Positions 1 through 9,485 are shown, numbered from the stretch's first letter. The stretch: 64,000 nucleotides of DNA from an uncultured Pseudomonadales bacterium (GCA_943789485.1 CALSUH010000007.1:124001-188000), one strand, 5' to 3'. Numbers and translations are program-made. Notes: generated by a model not told the origin, from the letters alone.

Positions 1-2
1 TG

Positions 3-2051
3 ATAAGCGAGAAATTTTCCCATTGGGAAAGAAAGCCCATCCCCGAAATTGGCCCGTGGGTTGAAGAACCTTTACAAGGCGCGGAACGAAAAACGGTGCA
101 ATACCCAGGCGAAGAGCAAGTACAACTGGCCTTCCGCACGGCAGGCAACGGTAGCGAAGATAAGGAAGCACTTATCTTAGTGGATATGATTCTGGACAAC
201 AGCACCGCCGGACTCATCAATCTGAATCTGAATCAGCAACAACTCGTTTCTGGGGCTGGTTCGTCGCCACTATTCTTAAACGATGCCGGCTCGCAGAATC
301 TATATGGCGTACCGAAACAGGATCAAACTCTTGCTGAAGTGGAACAGCTCCTTCTCGATCAACTAGAAATAATTAAGGCTGGTGAATTTGAAGAGTGGAT
401 TATCCCGGCGATCATCAATGACTTTAAGAAGAGCGAAAAGGGCAGCCTGGAATTCAATCAGGCGAGAGTAAGCATGATGCGCGACTCGTTTATTCAGGGT
501 TCGCAGTGGGAGTATCACGTGGCTGAACTCGATCGAATGAGTCAGCTGACTAAGAACGACGTCGTAGATGTCGCCAACAAGTACTTTGGCAATGACTATG
601 TGGCCGTCTATAGAATCGACGCGCAGAACGAGATTCCCGTCGTTGAAAAACCGCAGATCGATCCTGTGAACATTGACTCATCGCTTCAGTCTGAGTTCGC
701 CTCGCGCATCTTGGCGATGGAATATGAAGAAATAGAGCCTACCTATGTAGAGGCAGACCGAGACTACCGCGTCATCGAATTCGCTGATGGCGTGCAGCTC
801 TATTACGCACCTAATCCTCTCAATGATTTGTTTTCCTTCTCAATAAACATAGACGTGGGCACAGAAGAGAACGCAAAATTAAATCTAGCTGCCGCCTTAA
901 TGGACGTTGCAGGCACGAATAGCAAAACAAACGAGGAGCTGCAGAAAGAATGGTATCAGATGGGTACCGATTTCAGATTCGGCGCTGGAGAAAACTCATC
1001 GGGCATCTCTATCTCGGGTCTCGACGAACAATTCGAAGCCTCACTAGCTCTTGCTATGGACCTAATCAAGAATCCTAGCGTGGAGGAGCAGACGCTGGAG
1101 CAAATGAAGGGAATCTTGCTAAAATCCAGAGAAGATCAGAAGAGCTCTCCACCCGCAATTTCCAGAGCACTGACTCTCTACAATCGCTATGGCGAAGAAT
1201 CTCCTATGCTAGAAGCGCTCACGCGCGAAGAGATAATGGAATCGACCGTCGACGAGCTCCTCACACTGCCGGCCGAATTGCTGGACTTCAAGCATACCCT
1301 CTCTTATACCGGCTCAATGCCTTTGGAAGATTTGGTAGAGGTGCTTCGGCGCCAACACCCAATAGCTGGCGAACTTGCAGATACGCCAGACTATCGCTTC
1401 CGCACAGCACGAGAGTTAGAGGAGACAGAAATCTATGTTGTGGATCAACAGACCGCACAGGCGCAAGTACGGATTGAATTCCCAGACGGCGTATACGACC
1501 GAGATGACAGCCTCGTAGCTTCTATCTATACCAATTATTTTGGTAGCGGCATGTCCAGCGTAGTCTTTCAAGAATTGCGCGAGGCACGAGCTCTCGCCTA
1601 TACCGCTGGCGCGCGCTATGCACAAGGTGGCAGGCTAAATGATCAAAACATCATGCTAGGCACCATCGGCACACAGACTGACAAAACTGTTGATGCACTA
1701 AGCGCCTTTCTCGATCTGATCGACAATATGCCTCAGTCCGACGAACGCTTCGAGACCTCGGTAGAATCTCTCATGAATCGCTACCGCACCTCGAAGATTA
1801 GTTTTCGTCAGGTTATCGGTGCAGTACGCGGCTGGGAGCGCCTCGGTATCCAGAGCGATCCGCGTAGAGAAAGTTATCAGAAACTGCAAACTGCCAGCAT
1901 GGACGATCTGCTGAACTTCCAGCAAGAACACGTCAAAGATAGGCCTAAGCTGATCTCAATAGTCGGCGATCTATCGATTCTCGACGAAGAGGAACTTGAG
2001 CAGTTTGGTACGATCAAAGAAATCCAGGTAGACGACTTATTCGTAGAGTAA
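3..2051 (+). CDS. M16 (insulinase-like) zinc peptidase, C-terminal part, 5' end outside window
   Basis: The frame is open from base 3, so the gene starts left of the window; the first in-window GTG (96) is not a convincing start. What is visible is about 680 residues matching the second half of a two-repeat M16 peptidase. It includes a late segment around 1534-1620 with the pattern YFGSGMSS, then FQELREARALAY, typical of the inactive C-terminal M16 domain. The HxxEH zinc site of the first repeat would lie outside the window and cannot be checked. These enzymes are normally periplasmic or membrane-anchored and degrade or process peptides. A 90-bp gap with a hairpin separates it from the ABC transporter genes, so co-transcription is possible but not shown. 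Confidence 0.9.
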   Translation: MSEKFSHWERKPIPEIGPWVEEPLQGAERKTVQYPGEEQVQLAFRTAGNGSEDKEALILVDMILDNSTAGLINLNLNQQQLVSGAGSSPLFLNDAGSQNLYGVPKQDQTLAEVEQLLLDQLEIIKAGEFEEWIIPAIINDFKKSEKGSLEFNQARVSMMRDSFIQGSQWEYHVAELDRMSQLTKNDVVDVANKYFGNDYVAVYRIDAQNEIPVVEKPQIDPVNIDSSLQSEFASRILAMEYEEIEPTYVEADRDYRVIEFADGVQLYYAPNPLNDLFSFSINIDVGTEENAKLNLAAALMDVAGTNSKTNEELQKEWYQMGTDFRFGAGENSSGISISGLDEQFEASLALAMDLIKNPSVEEQTLEQMKGILLKSREDQKSSPPAISRALTLYNRYGEESPMLEALTREEIMESTVDELLTLPAELLDFKHTLSYTGSMPLEDLVEVLRRQHPIAGELADTPDYRFRTARELEETEIYVVDQQTAQAQVRIEFPDGVYDRDDSLVASIYTNYFGSGMSSVVFQELREARALAYTAGARYAQGGRLNDQNIMLGTIGTQTDKTVDALSAFLDLIDNMPQSDERFETSVESLMNRYRTSKISFRQVIGAVRGWERLGIQSDPRRESYQKLQTASMDDLLNFQQEHVKDRPKLISIVGDLSILDEEELEQFGTIKEIQVDDLFVE

Positions 2052-2063
2052 AATGACTAACTT

Positions 2064-2087
2064 GGCGGCAGGTTTTAAGCTGCCGCT
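2064..2087 (+). terminator. Hairpin after the M16 gene (weak terminator or attenuator)
   Basis: A 7-bp perfect stem, GCGGCAG (2065-2071) against CTGCCGC (2080-2086), has an 8-base loop. It extends outward through ACTT/AAGT after one mismatch. Only a short T-rich stretch follows, so this may be a weak terminator or an mRNA processing or stability hairpin rather than a full stop. Confidence 0.4.
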
Positions 2088-2141
2088 AAGTTTGAATTCA
2101 AATGTTCTTACGCGCAGAGTTACCAGCGAGCACCCTACTGC

Positions 2142-3050
2142 ATGCCAGCCTTATCCGTTACGGGACTAACAAAGAATTTCGGTACATTTGCGGTCCTCGA
2201 TAATCTCAACCTACAGATCGAAAAAGGATCGATACATGGCCTGGTTGGCCTGAACGGTTCCGGCAAAACTACGACTATTGAGTGCATACTGGGCCTTCAG
2301 ACATACAATTCAGGCAATATCACAGCGCTAGGACAATCACCAAAGCAACTTCACCTTACTAAAGGCAAGCTCGTTGCCATTTTCGATAGTCCGAGCCTGC
2401 ATCCCAACTTAACTGTGCGCCAGTGCTTACAACACGCCCTACTACTGTGTGAAAAACCAGCACGCAGTGCTTGGGAGATAGAAAAAAAGCTGGGGGTTAG
2501 TCGCTTCAGCGATTTCAAAATAAAGAATCTTTCGCTTGGCAACAAGCGCCGGGTGTCAATTGCGCAAGCCCTCTTGGGAGACCCCGAAATTGTAGTCCTA
2601 GATGAGCCATTCAATGGACTCGACGCAGAGGGCGTGGACGATGTGCTGGAATTGATCAGCACGCTGAATCGAGATCATGGCACTACGTTTTTACTATCGA
2701 GCCATCAGCTTCCTTACCTGGAACAGATATGCAGCCATATTGCGATTCTGCACCATGGGAAAATTACTCACAGCGATACCATCAGTAATTTGTTAGGAAA
2801 TACGCAAACCACTTTACAGATCAAGACTCCTCAGATCGAAGCTGCAAGCAAGGTGCTGGAAAACACCTTAGGTGTTGAGTTGCTCAACATCGATGCGGAC
2901 GGCTACTTAAACATTAGTATCTCAGACTCTGACTCCATAGCTATCAATAAGACGCTAGTAGAAAATCAAATTCCAATCGCAGAGCTAATTCTCAAACGCG
3001 CATCGCTCGCTGGACTATTTCGCGAGATTACCAGCGAGGAGGCGAAATGA
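2142..3050 (+). CDS. ABC transporter ATP-binding protein (BcrA/NatA-like)
   Basis: A 302-residue single ABC ATPase that would power the permease encoded next. Walker A is GLNGSGKT (residues 36-43), the signature is LSLGN (130-134), Walker B is IVVLDEP (150-156) and the D-loop is NGLD. The Q-loop position reads IFDSPSLHPNLT, with an acidic Asp (about residue 82) where most ABC proteins have Gln. Acidic residues at this site are known from lantibiotic-immunity and bacitracin-type exporters (the E-loop). About 90 residues follow the ATPase core. Its stop overlaps the start of the permease by 4 bp (ATGA), which indicates translational coupling. The transported substrate cannot be told from sequence. 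Confidence 0.93.
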   Translation: MPALSVTGLTKNFGTFAVLDNLNLQIEKGSIHGLVGLNGSGKTTTIECILGLQTYNSGNITALGQSPKQLHLTKGKLVAIFDSPSLHPNLTVRQCLQHALLLCEKPARSAWEIEKKLGVSRFSDFKIKNLSLGNKRRVSIAQALLGDPEIVVLDEPFNGLDAEGVDDVLELISTLNRDHGTTFLLSSHQLPYLEQICSHIAILHHGKITHSDTISNLLGNTQTTLQIKTPQIEAASKVLENTLGVELLNIDADGYLNISISDSDSIAINKTLVENQIPIAELILKRASLAGLFREITSEEAK

Positions 3051-3904
3051 ACGGCCTGCTGGTAGCCATCAAATCGGAAATCTTTGTCGCGTTGCGCACC
3101 TTCGCGAGCAAGCTTATCGTGACAGCACCCGCTCTGGTAGCCGCCACACAATTGATGCTCGTAAAACTCACCGAGGCCGGTCAGCAGACACGAGATAGTA
3201 TATTAGGGGGTGGCAGCTTCGAGCAGTCGGTGGCAAACAATGCCTATGGCTTTTTCGTAGATGGACTGATTACCGGACTAACCATGCTAGGGCTGCTATT
3301 AGTCGCTCAGGGTGCTTACAGTTTTAGCTACGATCGCGACGTTGGCAGCATTCGCCACCTATTGATCAGGCGCGTAAGCCGCAGCAGCGTGCTCACTGCA
3401 AAACTGATTCACCTACATTTATTAGCTCTGTTGTCCGTCTTACTTCTGCTAACTACAAGCTACCTGCTAAGCGGGATGCTCTGGGAATACGGTGCGATAG
3501 TTGAAGATGGTTTTGAACTGATCAGTGAGCAGGAAATTCGTGAGGAAATAGGGTTAGGTCTTCGCTTGGCGCTAGTGCCCTTGCCAGCAGCCATTGCCCT
3601 CGGTCTATTAATCTCGGTGTCCACGCAATCGGCAACCCAGGCTGTGACTACCGCGCTGGGCATTACACTAGCGATAGATATCTTCAAGGGACTGCTCGGT
3701 GATATGGCTAACTATCTGTATGCGAGCTTTCAGCCGTCCTTGATCGATCAGTCTTACTTACAATCCGTTAGCCGAATAGTACGCGGCTACTCCGATGTGT
3801 TAATAGACGATAGCGTGCTGCAATTGAATATGTGGGTGCCCTTTCCAGCACTGATATTGTTCTTTGCCGCTGGCCTATGGATCGTGCAGCGAAGGAAAAT
3901 ATAA
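3047..3904 (+). CDS. ABC-2 type transporter permease
   Basis: A 285-residue integral membrane protein with about six hydrophobic segments, arranged as in ABC-2 permeases: a first segment near residues 18-40, two in the middle (about 70-95 and 125-150), two around 180-225 and a last one near the C-terminus. It ends in a positively charged tail. It overlaps the upstream ATPase gene by 4 bp and is followed after 2 bp by the PDZ lipoprotein gene. It is presumably the membrane half of an exporter with the 2142 ATPase. No substrate is indicated by the sequence. Confidence 0.88.
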   Translation: MNGLLVAIKSEIFVALRTFASKLIVTAPALVAATQLMLVKLTEAGQQTRDSILGGGSFEQSVANNAYGFFVDGLITGLTMLGLLLVAQGAYSFSYDRDVGSIRHLLIRRVSRSSVLTAKLIHLHLLALLSVLLLLTTSYLLSGMLWEYGAIVEDGFELISEQEIREEIGLGLRLALVPLPAAIALGLLISVSTQSATQAVTTALGITLAIDIFKGLLGDMANYLYASFQPSLIDQSYLQSVSRIVRGYSDVLIDDSVLQLNMWVPFPALILFFAAGLWIVQRRKI

Positions 3905-3906
3905 GC

Positions 3907-4878
3907 ATGTGCACAATTACAATAAAGCGCGGTATCTCGATATTGGCCCTCCTCCAACTATCGCTGCTAACAGGCTGTGTAAGTTACGAGCCTGCCATTT
4001 TAGTACCTGCGCTAAACTTATCAACAGAAGACATTACACTTGCAGACATGGCAGGCGCCAGCGGTGCCAGAATAGATTTCGGTGTCGAACTTGGCCTGAA
4101 TGAAAGTGATTCCCTCAGCAATATCGAAATACTGCCCGGTGTTCGTGTTCGCGGAATTTCAGCCAATGGTCCTGCTGATTCAGCCGGAATTCAGCTAGGC
4201 GACATTATCCTTAGCATCAATGGCACATTAACCAATCATCCCGACGTTGTTGAATCTCTACAACAGCAGACGCTAACGATTGAGAACACGCTTTTCAATG
4301 TACGTAGAAATACTGTAGTGTTTGAGGCTACCGTGGTGCCTCGCACTGTTAACAGCAATGCCGCTCCTCGCGAGCTGTATAGAATCGATCCCATCGCGAG
4401 TCGTGCCGCTTATCGCACCCAGATGGTCAGCATCAGTGGGCAGCCCAGTATCGCTGCTGCTCGGGTTGTAGAAGTTTATCAAACCAGCCCGCTCCGAGGC
4501 GCAGCGATCGAAGCTGGCGATATGATCTTAGCCGTGAACAATGTGCCTCTTAATTCGGCGCAGGATCTAGTCAGTCGATTTAACTCAGAGTTTGAACTCG
4601 GTGAAACGGTAAACGTAACCGTCTTTGACGGCGAATCAGTTTTAGAAAAACGCTTTGATCTTTGGGATCCAGGTAGACGCGTGAGTACAATATCTTTCGG
4701 TCCCCTGATTCGATATCAATCGTCGGTTGCGCCAGATTCGACAAATTTCTCGCTATTGGATCTCTGGCTATTTTCCTTATATAGCTACAACCGAGTAGAC
4801 CAGGAAAGATCACACAGCATTCTTGGCCTACTAAACTATAGCAGCGACCTAGGCGAGCTGATTGAAGAAAAGAACTAA
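3907..4878 (+). CDS. PDZ-domain lipoprotein
   Basis: The ATG at 3907 is chosen over the longer in-frame 3832 start. It lies 2 bp after the permease stop, follows an AAGGAAA ribosome-binding site, and begins a clear lipoprotein signal with lipobox LLTGC (Cys24). The mature protein (about 300 residues) has two PDZ-like repeats. The first is at about residues 78-145 (GVRVRGISANGPADSAGI then GDIILSING) and the second at about 185-255 (VVEVYQTSPLRGAAIEAGD). No protease catalytic domain is visible, so it is more likely a peptide-binding or scaffolding lipoprotein than a DegP/CtpA enzyme. The C-terminal about 60 residues are unassigned. In context it may bring an exported substrate or a protease to the ABC transporter (inference). 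Confidence 0.8.
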   Translation: MCTITIKRGISILALLQLSLLTGCVSYEPAILVPALNLSTEDITLADMAGASGARIDFGVELGLNESDSLSNIEILPGVRVRGISANGPADSAGIQLGDIILSINGTLTNHPDVVESLQQQTLTIENTLFNVRRNTVVFEATVVPRTVNSNAAPRELYRIDPIASRAAYRTQMVSISGQPSIAAARVVEVYQTSPLRGAAIEAGDMILAVNNVPLNSAQDLVSRFNSEFELGETVNVTVFDGESVLEKRFDLWDPGRRVSTISFGPLIRYQSSVAPDSTNFSLLDLWLFSLYSYNRVDQERSHSILGLLNYSSDLGELIEEKN

Positions 4879-4894
4879 GGAACGTTAAATCAAA

Positions 4895-6475
4895 GTGACG
4901 CTCAGAAAACCATCAACAGAAGGTTGGATAAAATCTACGCTTCCGAGCTTTATCATCTATGCGCTGCTATCCAGCGCTACATTTGCACAATCCAATTATG
5001 TTGCCTTCGAACTGGACCGTGAGAACAATTGGGATCGACAGCTCGCATTTGAGGACCTCAATGGAGATGGACTCAAAGACATCATTCATGCCGATTACCA
5101 AGCTGGGATTGGCCGCGAATTACATGTTTTTCATCAACAGGCCGATGGGAGCTTCTCCACAACCGCGCAACGTATCGAGATTAAGACCGAGATAATAGCG
5201 GTCGCTTTTGCCGATGTCAGAGCGACGCCTGGCAGTGAACTCCTGCTGATCTCAAACTCTGGCGTGTTCAGCCTCTCCTCCGCACTCGAAGGTTACGGGG
5301 GCAATATCAGGCAGTTGCTGGAGTGGGAGTTGATTGCCGCCGTACCCGATCTAGAACGAGTACAGTTTTTGTCCGATCTACAAGATATAGACAAGGATGG
5401 AGAGATAGACCTGCTACTACCCGGTGATGGCGTCTATGGCCTATTCAAAGGCAGAGGCAATGAGATCTTTGAGCTGGTGTCCACGTTCAGCACAGACAAT
5501 GAAACTCTCTCAGCCGCGCAACGAGGCCGCGACAGTTCAGGTATAGATGCTCGAATCGGTATCAATGCCGAAGAGGGTGTCATTATCGAATTAAACGTCG
5601 AGTCCGATTCCTATTTCGCGGATTTCGTCGAGCAATGGAATGCTGCTGAGGAGCCGGCACGTTCTTTGCTACGTGCAGAGAGCTGGATGCCAACTGCAAT
5701 CATCGCGCAGCTAAATGAAGACACGCTTTCCGACATCGCCTATATCAATCAGGGTGCGGACGGTCTCGGGCAACTAAACTTTCATTTTCAGGATGCTGAG
5801 AATGGTTTCAACAGCGAACCAGATTGGAAAAGTAGCATAGATACACGAGGCGATATGCAACTCGTCGATATAGACAATGACAAGCTGCTCGATCTATTGC
5901 GTGTAACCGGAGAGGGAAACGAGCGTAGTGCCTATTTTTATCGCAATCAGAGCGGCTCTTTCGATCTCGAACAGCCGAACCAAGTCATGCGTTTCTCAGG
6001 CTACGATGTGCGACTCAATGTAATTGCACTAGAGCAAGGTTCCGCCCCACTATTAAATGTTAGTTACTATACAATTCCTGTGGTCGACGCGATTCGTAAC
6101 GCTAGCATCAATCGTTCCCAGCTGCTATTTGGCAGCGACGATGCAGGTGAGAATCAATTTTTCAACCGGCGCCCCGATTCCAGGCTCGACGAAAGTTTTT
6201 CGGCAGCGAATGTGCGCGGTCTATCGGAGCAGATGTCACTGCAATATGACATCGATGGCGACGGTCGCAAGGACGCTATCTTTGTTACTGAGAATGGCAC
6301 GCTTGCTGCCAAGAAAATCAACGAAGACCTGACTATCCAAAGCCAACCCTTCTGGGAATATGTCTCTCCAAACACTGTCTTTGAATTTCAGGTGTTGCAA
6401 CTGAATCAGGACAGCAAGCCCGACCTATTGCTACGCCACGGCACCACAACCACATTCCTGGTGGGGGCACCATGA
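4895..6475 (+). CDS. Exported FG-GAP/VCBS-like repeat protein, first of a tandem pair
   Basis: A 526-residue protein with a GTG start, preceded by AAGGA at the end of the upstream gene. An N-terminal signal peptide ends near ALLSSATFAQS. Calcium-loop motifs of the FG-GAP/VCBS type recur along its length: DLNGDGLKD, DIDKDGEID, DIDNDKLLD and DIDGDGRKD. These suggest a beta-propeller, as in integrin-alpha-like bacterial proteins. No enzyme motif is seen, and the likely location is the periplasm or cell surface. Its stop overlaps the next gene by 4 bp (ATGA), and that gene encodes a protein of the same architecture. Confidence 0.75.
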   Translation: MTLRKPSTEGWIKSTLPSFIIYALLSSATFAQSNYVAFELDRENNWDRQLAFEDLNGDGLKDIIHADYQAGIGRELHVFHQQADGSFSTTAQRIEIKTEIIAVAFADVRATPGSELLLISNSGVFSLSSALEGYGGNIRQLLEWELIAAVPDLERVQFLSDLQDIDKDGEIDLLLPGDGVYGLFKGRGNEIFELVSTFSTDNETLSAAQRGRDSSGIDARIGINAEEGVIIELNVESDSYFADFVEQWNAAEEPARSLLRAESWMPTAIIAQLNEDTLSDIAYINQGADGLGQLNFHFQDAENGFNSEPDWKSSIDTRGDMQLVDIDNDKLLDLLRVTGEGNERSAYFYRNQSGSFDLEQPNQVMRFSGYDVRLNVIALEQGSAPLLNVSYYTIPVVDAIRNASINRSQLLFGSDDAGENQFFNRRPDSRLDESFSAANVRGLSEQMSLQYDIDGDGRKDAIFVTENGTLAAKKINEDLTIQSQPFWEYVSPNTVFEFQVLQLNQDSKPDLLLRHGTTTTFLVGAP

Positions 6476-8166
6476 TTCGCTTGGTCGCATTTACTCAAGT
6501 GCTGTCTGGCATCAGCTTGATGCTTAGCTGGGCAATAGCCCAGGCTGCTGAGTTGAATTTCAATCAGCAAGAATTCCAGCTGCCGTTGGAGACAGAAAAT
6601 CTCATTACTGCCGACCTCGATGGGGACGGATTGCTCGAACTCATAGCAGTAGTAGGTAACGGATTGCAGATCTATTTTCAGACCGAGAGTGGCTTCGATT
6701 TTGATAGCAATAACAGCATCGAGTTTCCGGGTCAGTCCATTGGCTGGGACCTAAGCACGCAGTACGGCGTTACTGGCAGCACAGCGATCATCGCGCTGAT
6801 CGATGGCAAGGAAGTCTTAGCCTGGTCAGCCGAAAATCAAACATTGTTAGCGCCGCAGACCCTCAAATCAAACTTGAATGGTTATTTGAGCAAGGGAGTG
6901 AATCGTCTACATTTTTCAAGAGACATAAATGCCGATGATATCGACGACTTCCTGATTCCCGGTGCGGGTGTAATCAATCTTCACATAAGTAACGGGCGCG
7001 ATGCCTCCGGAGACTACGATTACCAAGCGCCTCTTAGCGTGCGCTCAGAATTGCGCATGCGCACGAACCTAAACGAGGAAAGCATAAAGCGACGCACCGG
7101 CCAGTCTATTCGTATTCCTATGATGGAACTGAGAGACGTTAATAGCGATGGCTACAATGATCTGGTCTCTCGCACAGATGAAGAATTGAAAGTCTTTATC
7201 GCCAACGTGAACGCCGCCGCTTATTTTCCCAATGAGGCGAGCTATTCTCTGAACATTCTGGAGATAGAAGAAAGGCTAGGCGAATTTGATATCGAGAATT
7301 TAGATTTCTCCAATCTGACCGGACTACTGGCTCTTACCCACGAAGAGATACTCGACGATGTCGACGGCGATGGCATTGACGACCTACTACTTCGAGAAGG
7401 TGGCAAGGTTTCACTTTTTGCCGGCAGTGAGCAGGGCATGAGCTTCGCAGAACCTCGCCAAGTCCTTCGATCGGGCGGCAATGTGCTAAGCACTTTCTTA
7501 CAGGACGAGAATGAGGATGGATTAAAGGATCTCTGGCTATGGCGAGTTGAAAGCATCTCCGTGGGCGACATCTTTGTCTGGCTAGCTTTGTCCGGCAGCA
7601 TCGCGATAGAAGCCTTTATCTATCCAAACGGCGGGGAAAGGTTCGCACGCCGGCCTTCGCGCAAGATAACTATAGACCTAAAATTTCCTTCGGTAATTAG
7701 CCTGACATCAACCTTCAGAGACATTGAACGAGAACTCGACGACGCTCGCTTGGAGGAAGAAACCTTTAGCACCCTCGCCAGCCTGGACGACAATATCGAT
7801 CAGCAAGACCTAATTCTGATGGTTGGCAATAAAATTCAAATCTTTTTGAACAGCATTCAACCCCAGGACCTACTCGACAACGATTCAGATTCCGATTTAT
7901 TTCTCGGCGCACTGGACTATTCCCGGCAGCGCGACAACTACGAATTCAATATTCGTGATGTTATCGAAAACATCGCTATAGGGGGCAATCGCCACTTAGA
8001 CGCAGTCGCCGAAAGAACAGCCGACTCTGTAATCGAGTTGAGCCAGAGCGTCGTGAGCGGAGATATAATTCCCGTTGCGCTCAACAAAGATGACCGCGAT
8101 GATATCATCATCTTTACCGAGACCGGCGGTAGTCAAATTCGAGGATTGCTGCTACTCTCAAATTGA
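6472..8166 (+). CDS. Exported FG-GAP/VCBS-like repeat protein, second of a tandem pair
   Basis: A 564-residue protein with a signal peptide (cleavage likely after SWAIAQA). It carries Asp-rich repeats such as DLDGDGLLE, DINADDIDD, DVNSDGYND and DVDGDGIDD, spaced as propeller blades. It overlaps the preceding gene by 4 bp and shares its architecture, so the two are probably ancient paralogues or partners in one surface complex. A C-terminal segment (about residues 380-480) lacks the repeats and contains an acidic stretch. No catalytic residues were recognised. Confidence 0.75.
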   Translation: MIRLVAFTQVLSGISLMLSWAIAQAAELNFNQQEFQLPLETENLITADLDGDGLLELIAVVGNGLQIYFQTESGFDFDSNNSIEFPGQSIGWDLSTQYGVTGSTAIIALIDGKEVLAWSAENQTLLAPQTLKSNLNGYLSKGVNRLHFSRDINADDIDDFLIPGAGVINLHISNGRDASGDYDYQAPLSVRSELRMRTNLNEESIKRRTGQSIRIPMMELRDVNSDGYNDLVSRTDEELKVFIANVNAAAYFPNEASYSLNILEIEERLGEFDIENLDFSNLTGLLALTHEEILDDVDGDGIDDLLLREGGKVSLFAGSEQGMSFAEPRQVLRSGGNVLSTFLQDENEDGLKDLWLWRVESISVGDIFVWLALSGSIAIEAFIYPNGGERFARRPSRKITIDLKFPSVISLTSTFRDIERELDDARLEEETFSTLASLDDNIDQQDLILMVGNKIQIFLNSIQPQDLLDNDSDSDLFLGALDYSRQRDNYEFNIRDVIENIAIGGNRHLDAVAERTADSVIELSQSVVSGDIIPVALNKDDRDDIIIFTETGGSQIRGLLLLSN

Positions 8167-8214
8167 AGCAGTCCTCGTTAACCCTGTGGAATTTAGACAT
8201 TCTAGGCAGAAATC

Positions 8215-8460
8215 ATGAAGCACACAGTCTGGATAACCCTAATAATCGCTGCGGTAGTAGTCAATGTAGCTGCCGAGCTCGTGTTCTATTTTGGCGGCGT
8301 CACTATCGCCATGTTCTACCGCATTGTCTTGATAACCGGCATCACAATCATTTCTGCCATATTTGTTGGCGCGATATTTTTGGTAGGCGTATTGGAAGCA
8401 GAGAAGCCGCTGTCGGGCAATGTTCGTGACACACTCGGAGCTGATAAGAAAACGGACTAG
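8215..8460 (+). CDS. Small membrane protein of unknown function
   Basis: An 81-residue protein with two hydrophobic helices (about residues 5-26 and 33-60) and a short charged C-terminal tail. It lies 48 bp after the second propeller gene and 2 bp before the coiled-coil gene, so it is probably co-translated with the latter. The overlapping 8163 frame is rejected because this frame has the natural membrane composition and ends flush with the next gene. No family is recognised. Confidence 0.65.
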   Translation: MKHTVWITLIIAAVVVNVAAELVFYFGGVTIAMFYRIVLITGITIISAIFVGAIFLVGVLEAEKPLSGNVRDTLGADKKTD

Positions 8461-8462
8461 CT

Positions 8463-9293
8463 ATGAAGGTGTCTATTGTTCTCTTATTCGCTGCAATTGT
8501 GCTCGGTGGTGGATTCACTTATAACGAGATGCAACAGAACAACTTACTAACTCAGCAGATCGACGACTATGTGCGTCAGAACTCCCAACTGCTGACACAG
8601 ATCGAAAACAACAGCTTAAAAAATAGTGAGTCCGCCAAAACGCTTCACTCACTGCAAGACGAATTGAAGAATCGTGAAAGCCAACTAGCCGCCCTTTCGC
8701 GCCAGCTCGAAACCGCGCAGCAGCAAATCGACCCTGATTATCAACGAATCGAATTTCGCATTCGTCAACAACTGACAAACGAGATTCAAGCAAGTAACAA
8801 CACGCCAAACCTAGACCCAAGAATAGCCCTACTCAAACAGCTCTCTCAACTCGATCCGATGGTAATGGGAGAAATCATGGCGTTGAATGCACAATATGGA
8901 GAATATATTAAAGGATTGAATGTTAGCGAGGAGCGAGAGGAAGTAATCATCAATGCGCTACACAACATGATCGCGGATCAGAATCAGGCACGAGAGCAGC
9001 TCATGCAAGAGATGCTTACCGACCCTCAGTCGACCGGACGCGACGACCTGCACCGGTTGATGGAAGCAACATCCAGCCCTGAAGCACAACTAAATGCTCT
9101 TTCCTACGACCTCACAGAGGCAGAGCTGAATGCTTTCAGTGAATTTCAAGAAGAGCAACAGGACATCTTTTCATCTTTTGAAATATTCGGCGGGCCTGTC
9201 AATGGACCGATATTCCTTGGCGATGATGTAGTTCAATTTGGATCCGGGCAATCCGGCGCTATTCAAATATTACCCATCAATCCTTCCAATTAG
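8463..9293 (+). CDS. Membrane-anchored coiled-coil protein of unknown function
   Basis: A 276-residue protein with an N-terminal signal anchor (residues 3-22) and no clear cleavage site. A Gln/Asn/Leu-rich coiled coil follows (about residues 25-95), then a helical acidic region (about 120-235) and a Gly-rich C-terminus. No enzyme motif is seen. It is the last gene of the compact run starting at 2142, after which 190 bp separate it from the TRAP genes. A structural role linking the envelope proteins of this run is only an inference. Confidence 0.7.
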   Translation: MKVSIVLLFAAIVLGGGFTYNEMQQNNLLTQQIDDYVRQNSQLLTQIENNSLKNSESAKTLHSLQDELKNRESQLAALSRQLETAQQQIDPDYQRIEFRIRQQLTNEIQASNNTPNLDPRIALLKQLSQLDPMVMGEIMALNAQYGEYIKGLNVSEEREEVIINALHNMIADQNQAREQLMQEMLTDPQSTGRDDLHRLMEATSSPEAQLNALSYDLTEAELNAFSEFQEEQQDIFSSFEIFGGPVNGPIFLGDDVVQFGSGQSGAIQILPINPSN

Positions 9294-9485
9294 ACTCCTC
9301 CACCAGTTCACACGACGAGTAACTCGACAAGAGCGACCGTGATTAAATTGACTGTCGCGACCATCACTCCACGTTGTGCTTTAGCAGGAAATATGGTTTC
9401 ATCAATTGCCGTTCTCTGATTGATAACACGCAATTTTTTTATTTATATTTCAATTAGTTAGAAAGAACCCGGGCATAAAAAGAAG

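Noticed and set aside
8163-8429. Frame overlapping the small membrane protein gene
   Set aside because: Cys/His/Arg-rich shadow; the 8215 frame has coherent membrane helices and fits the operon spacing.
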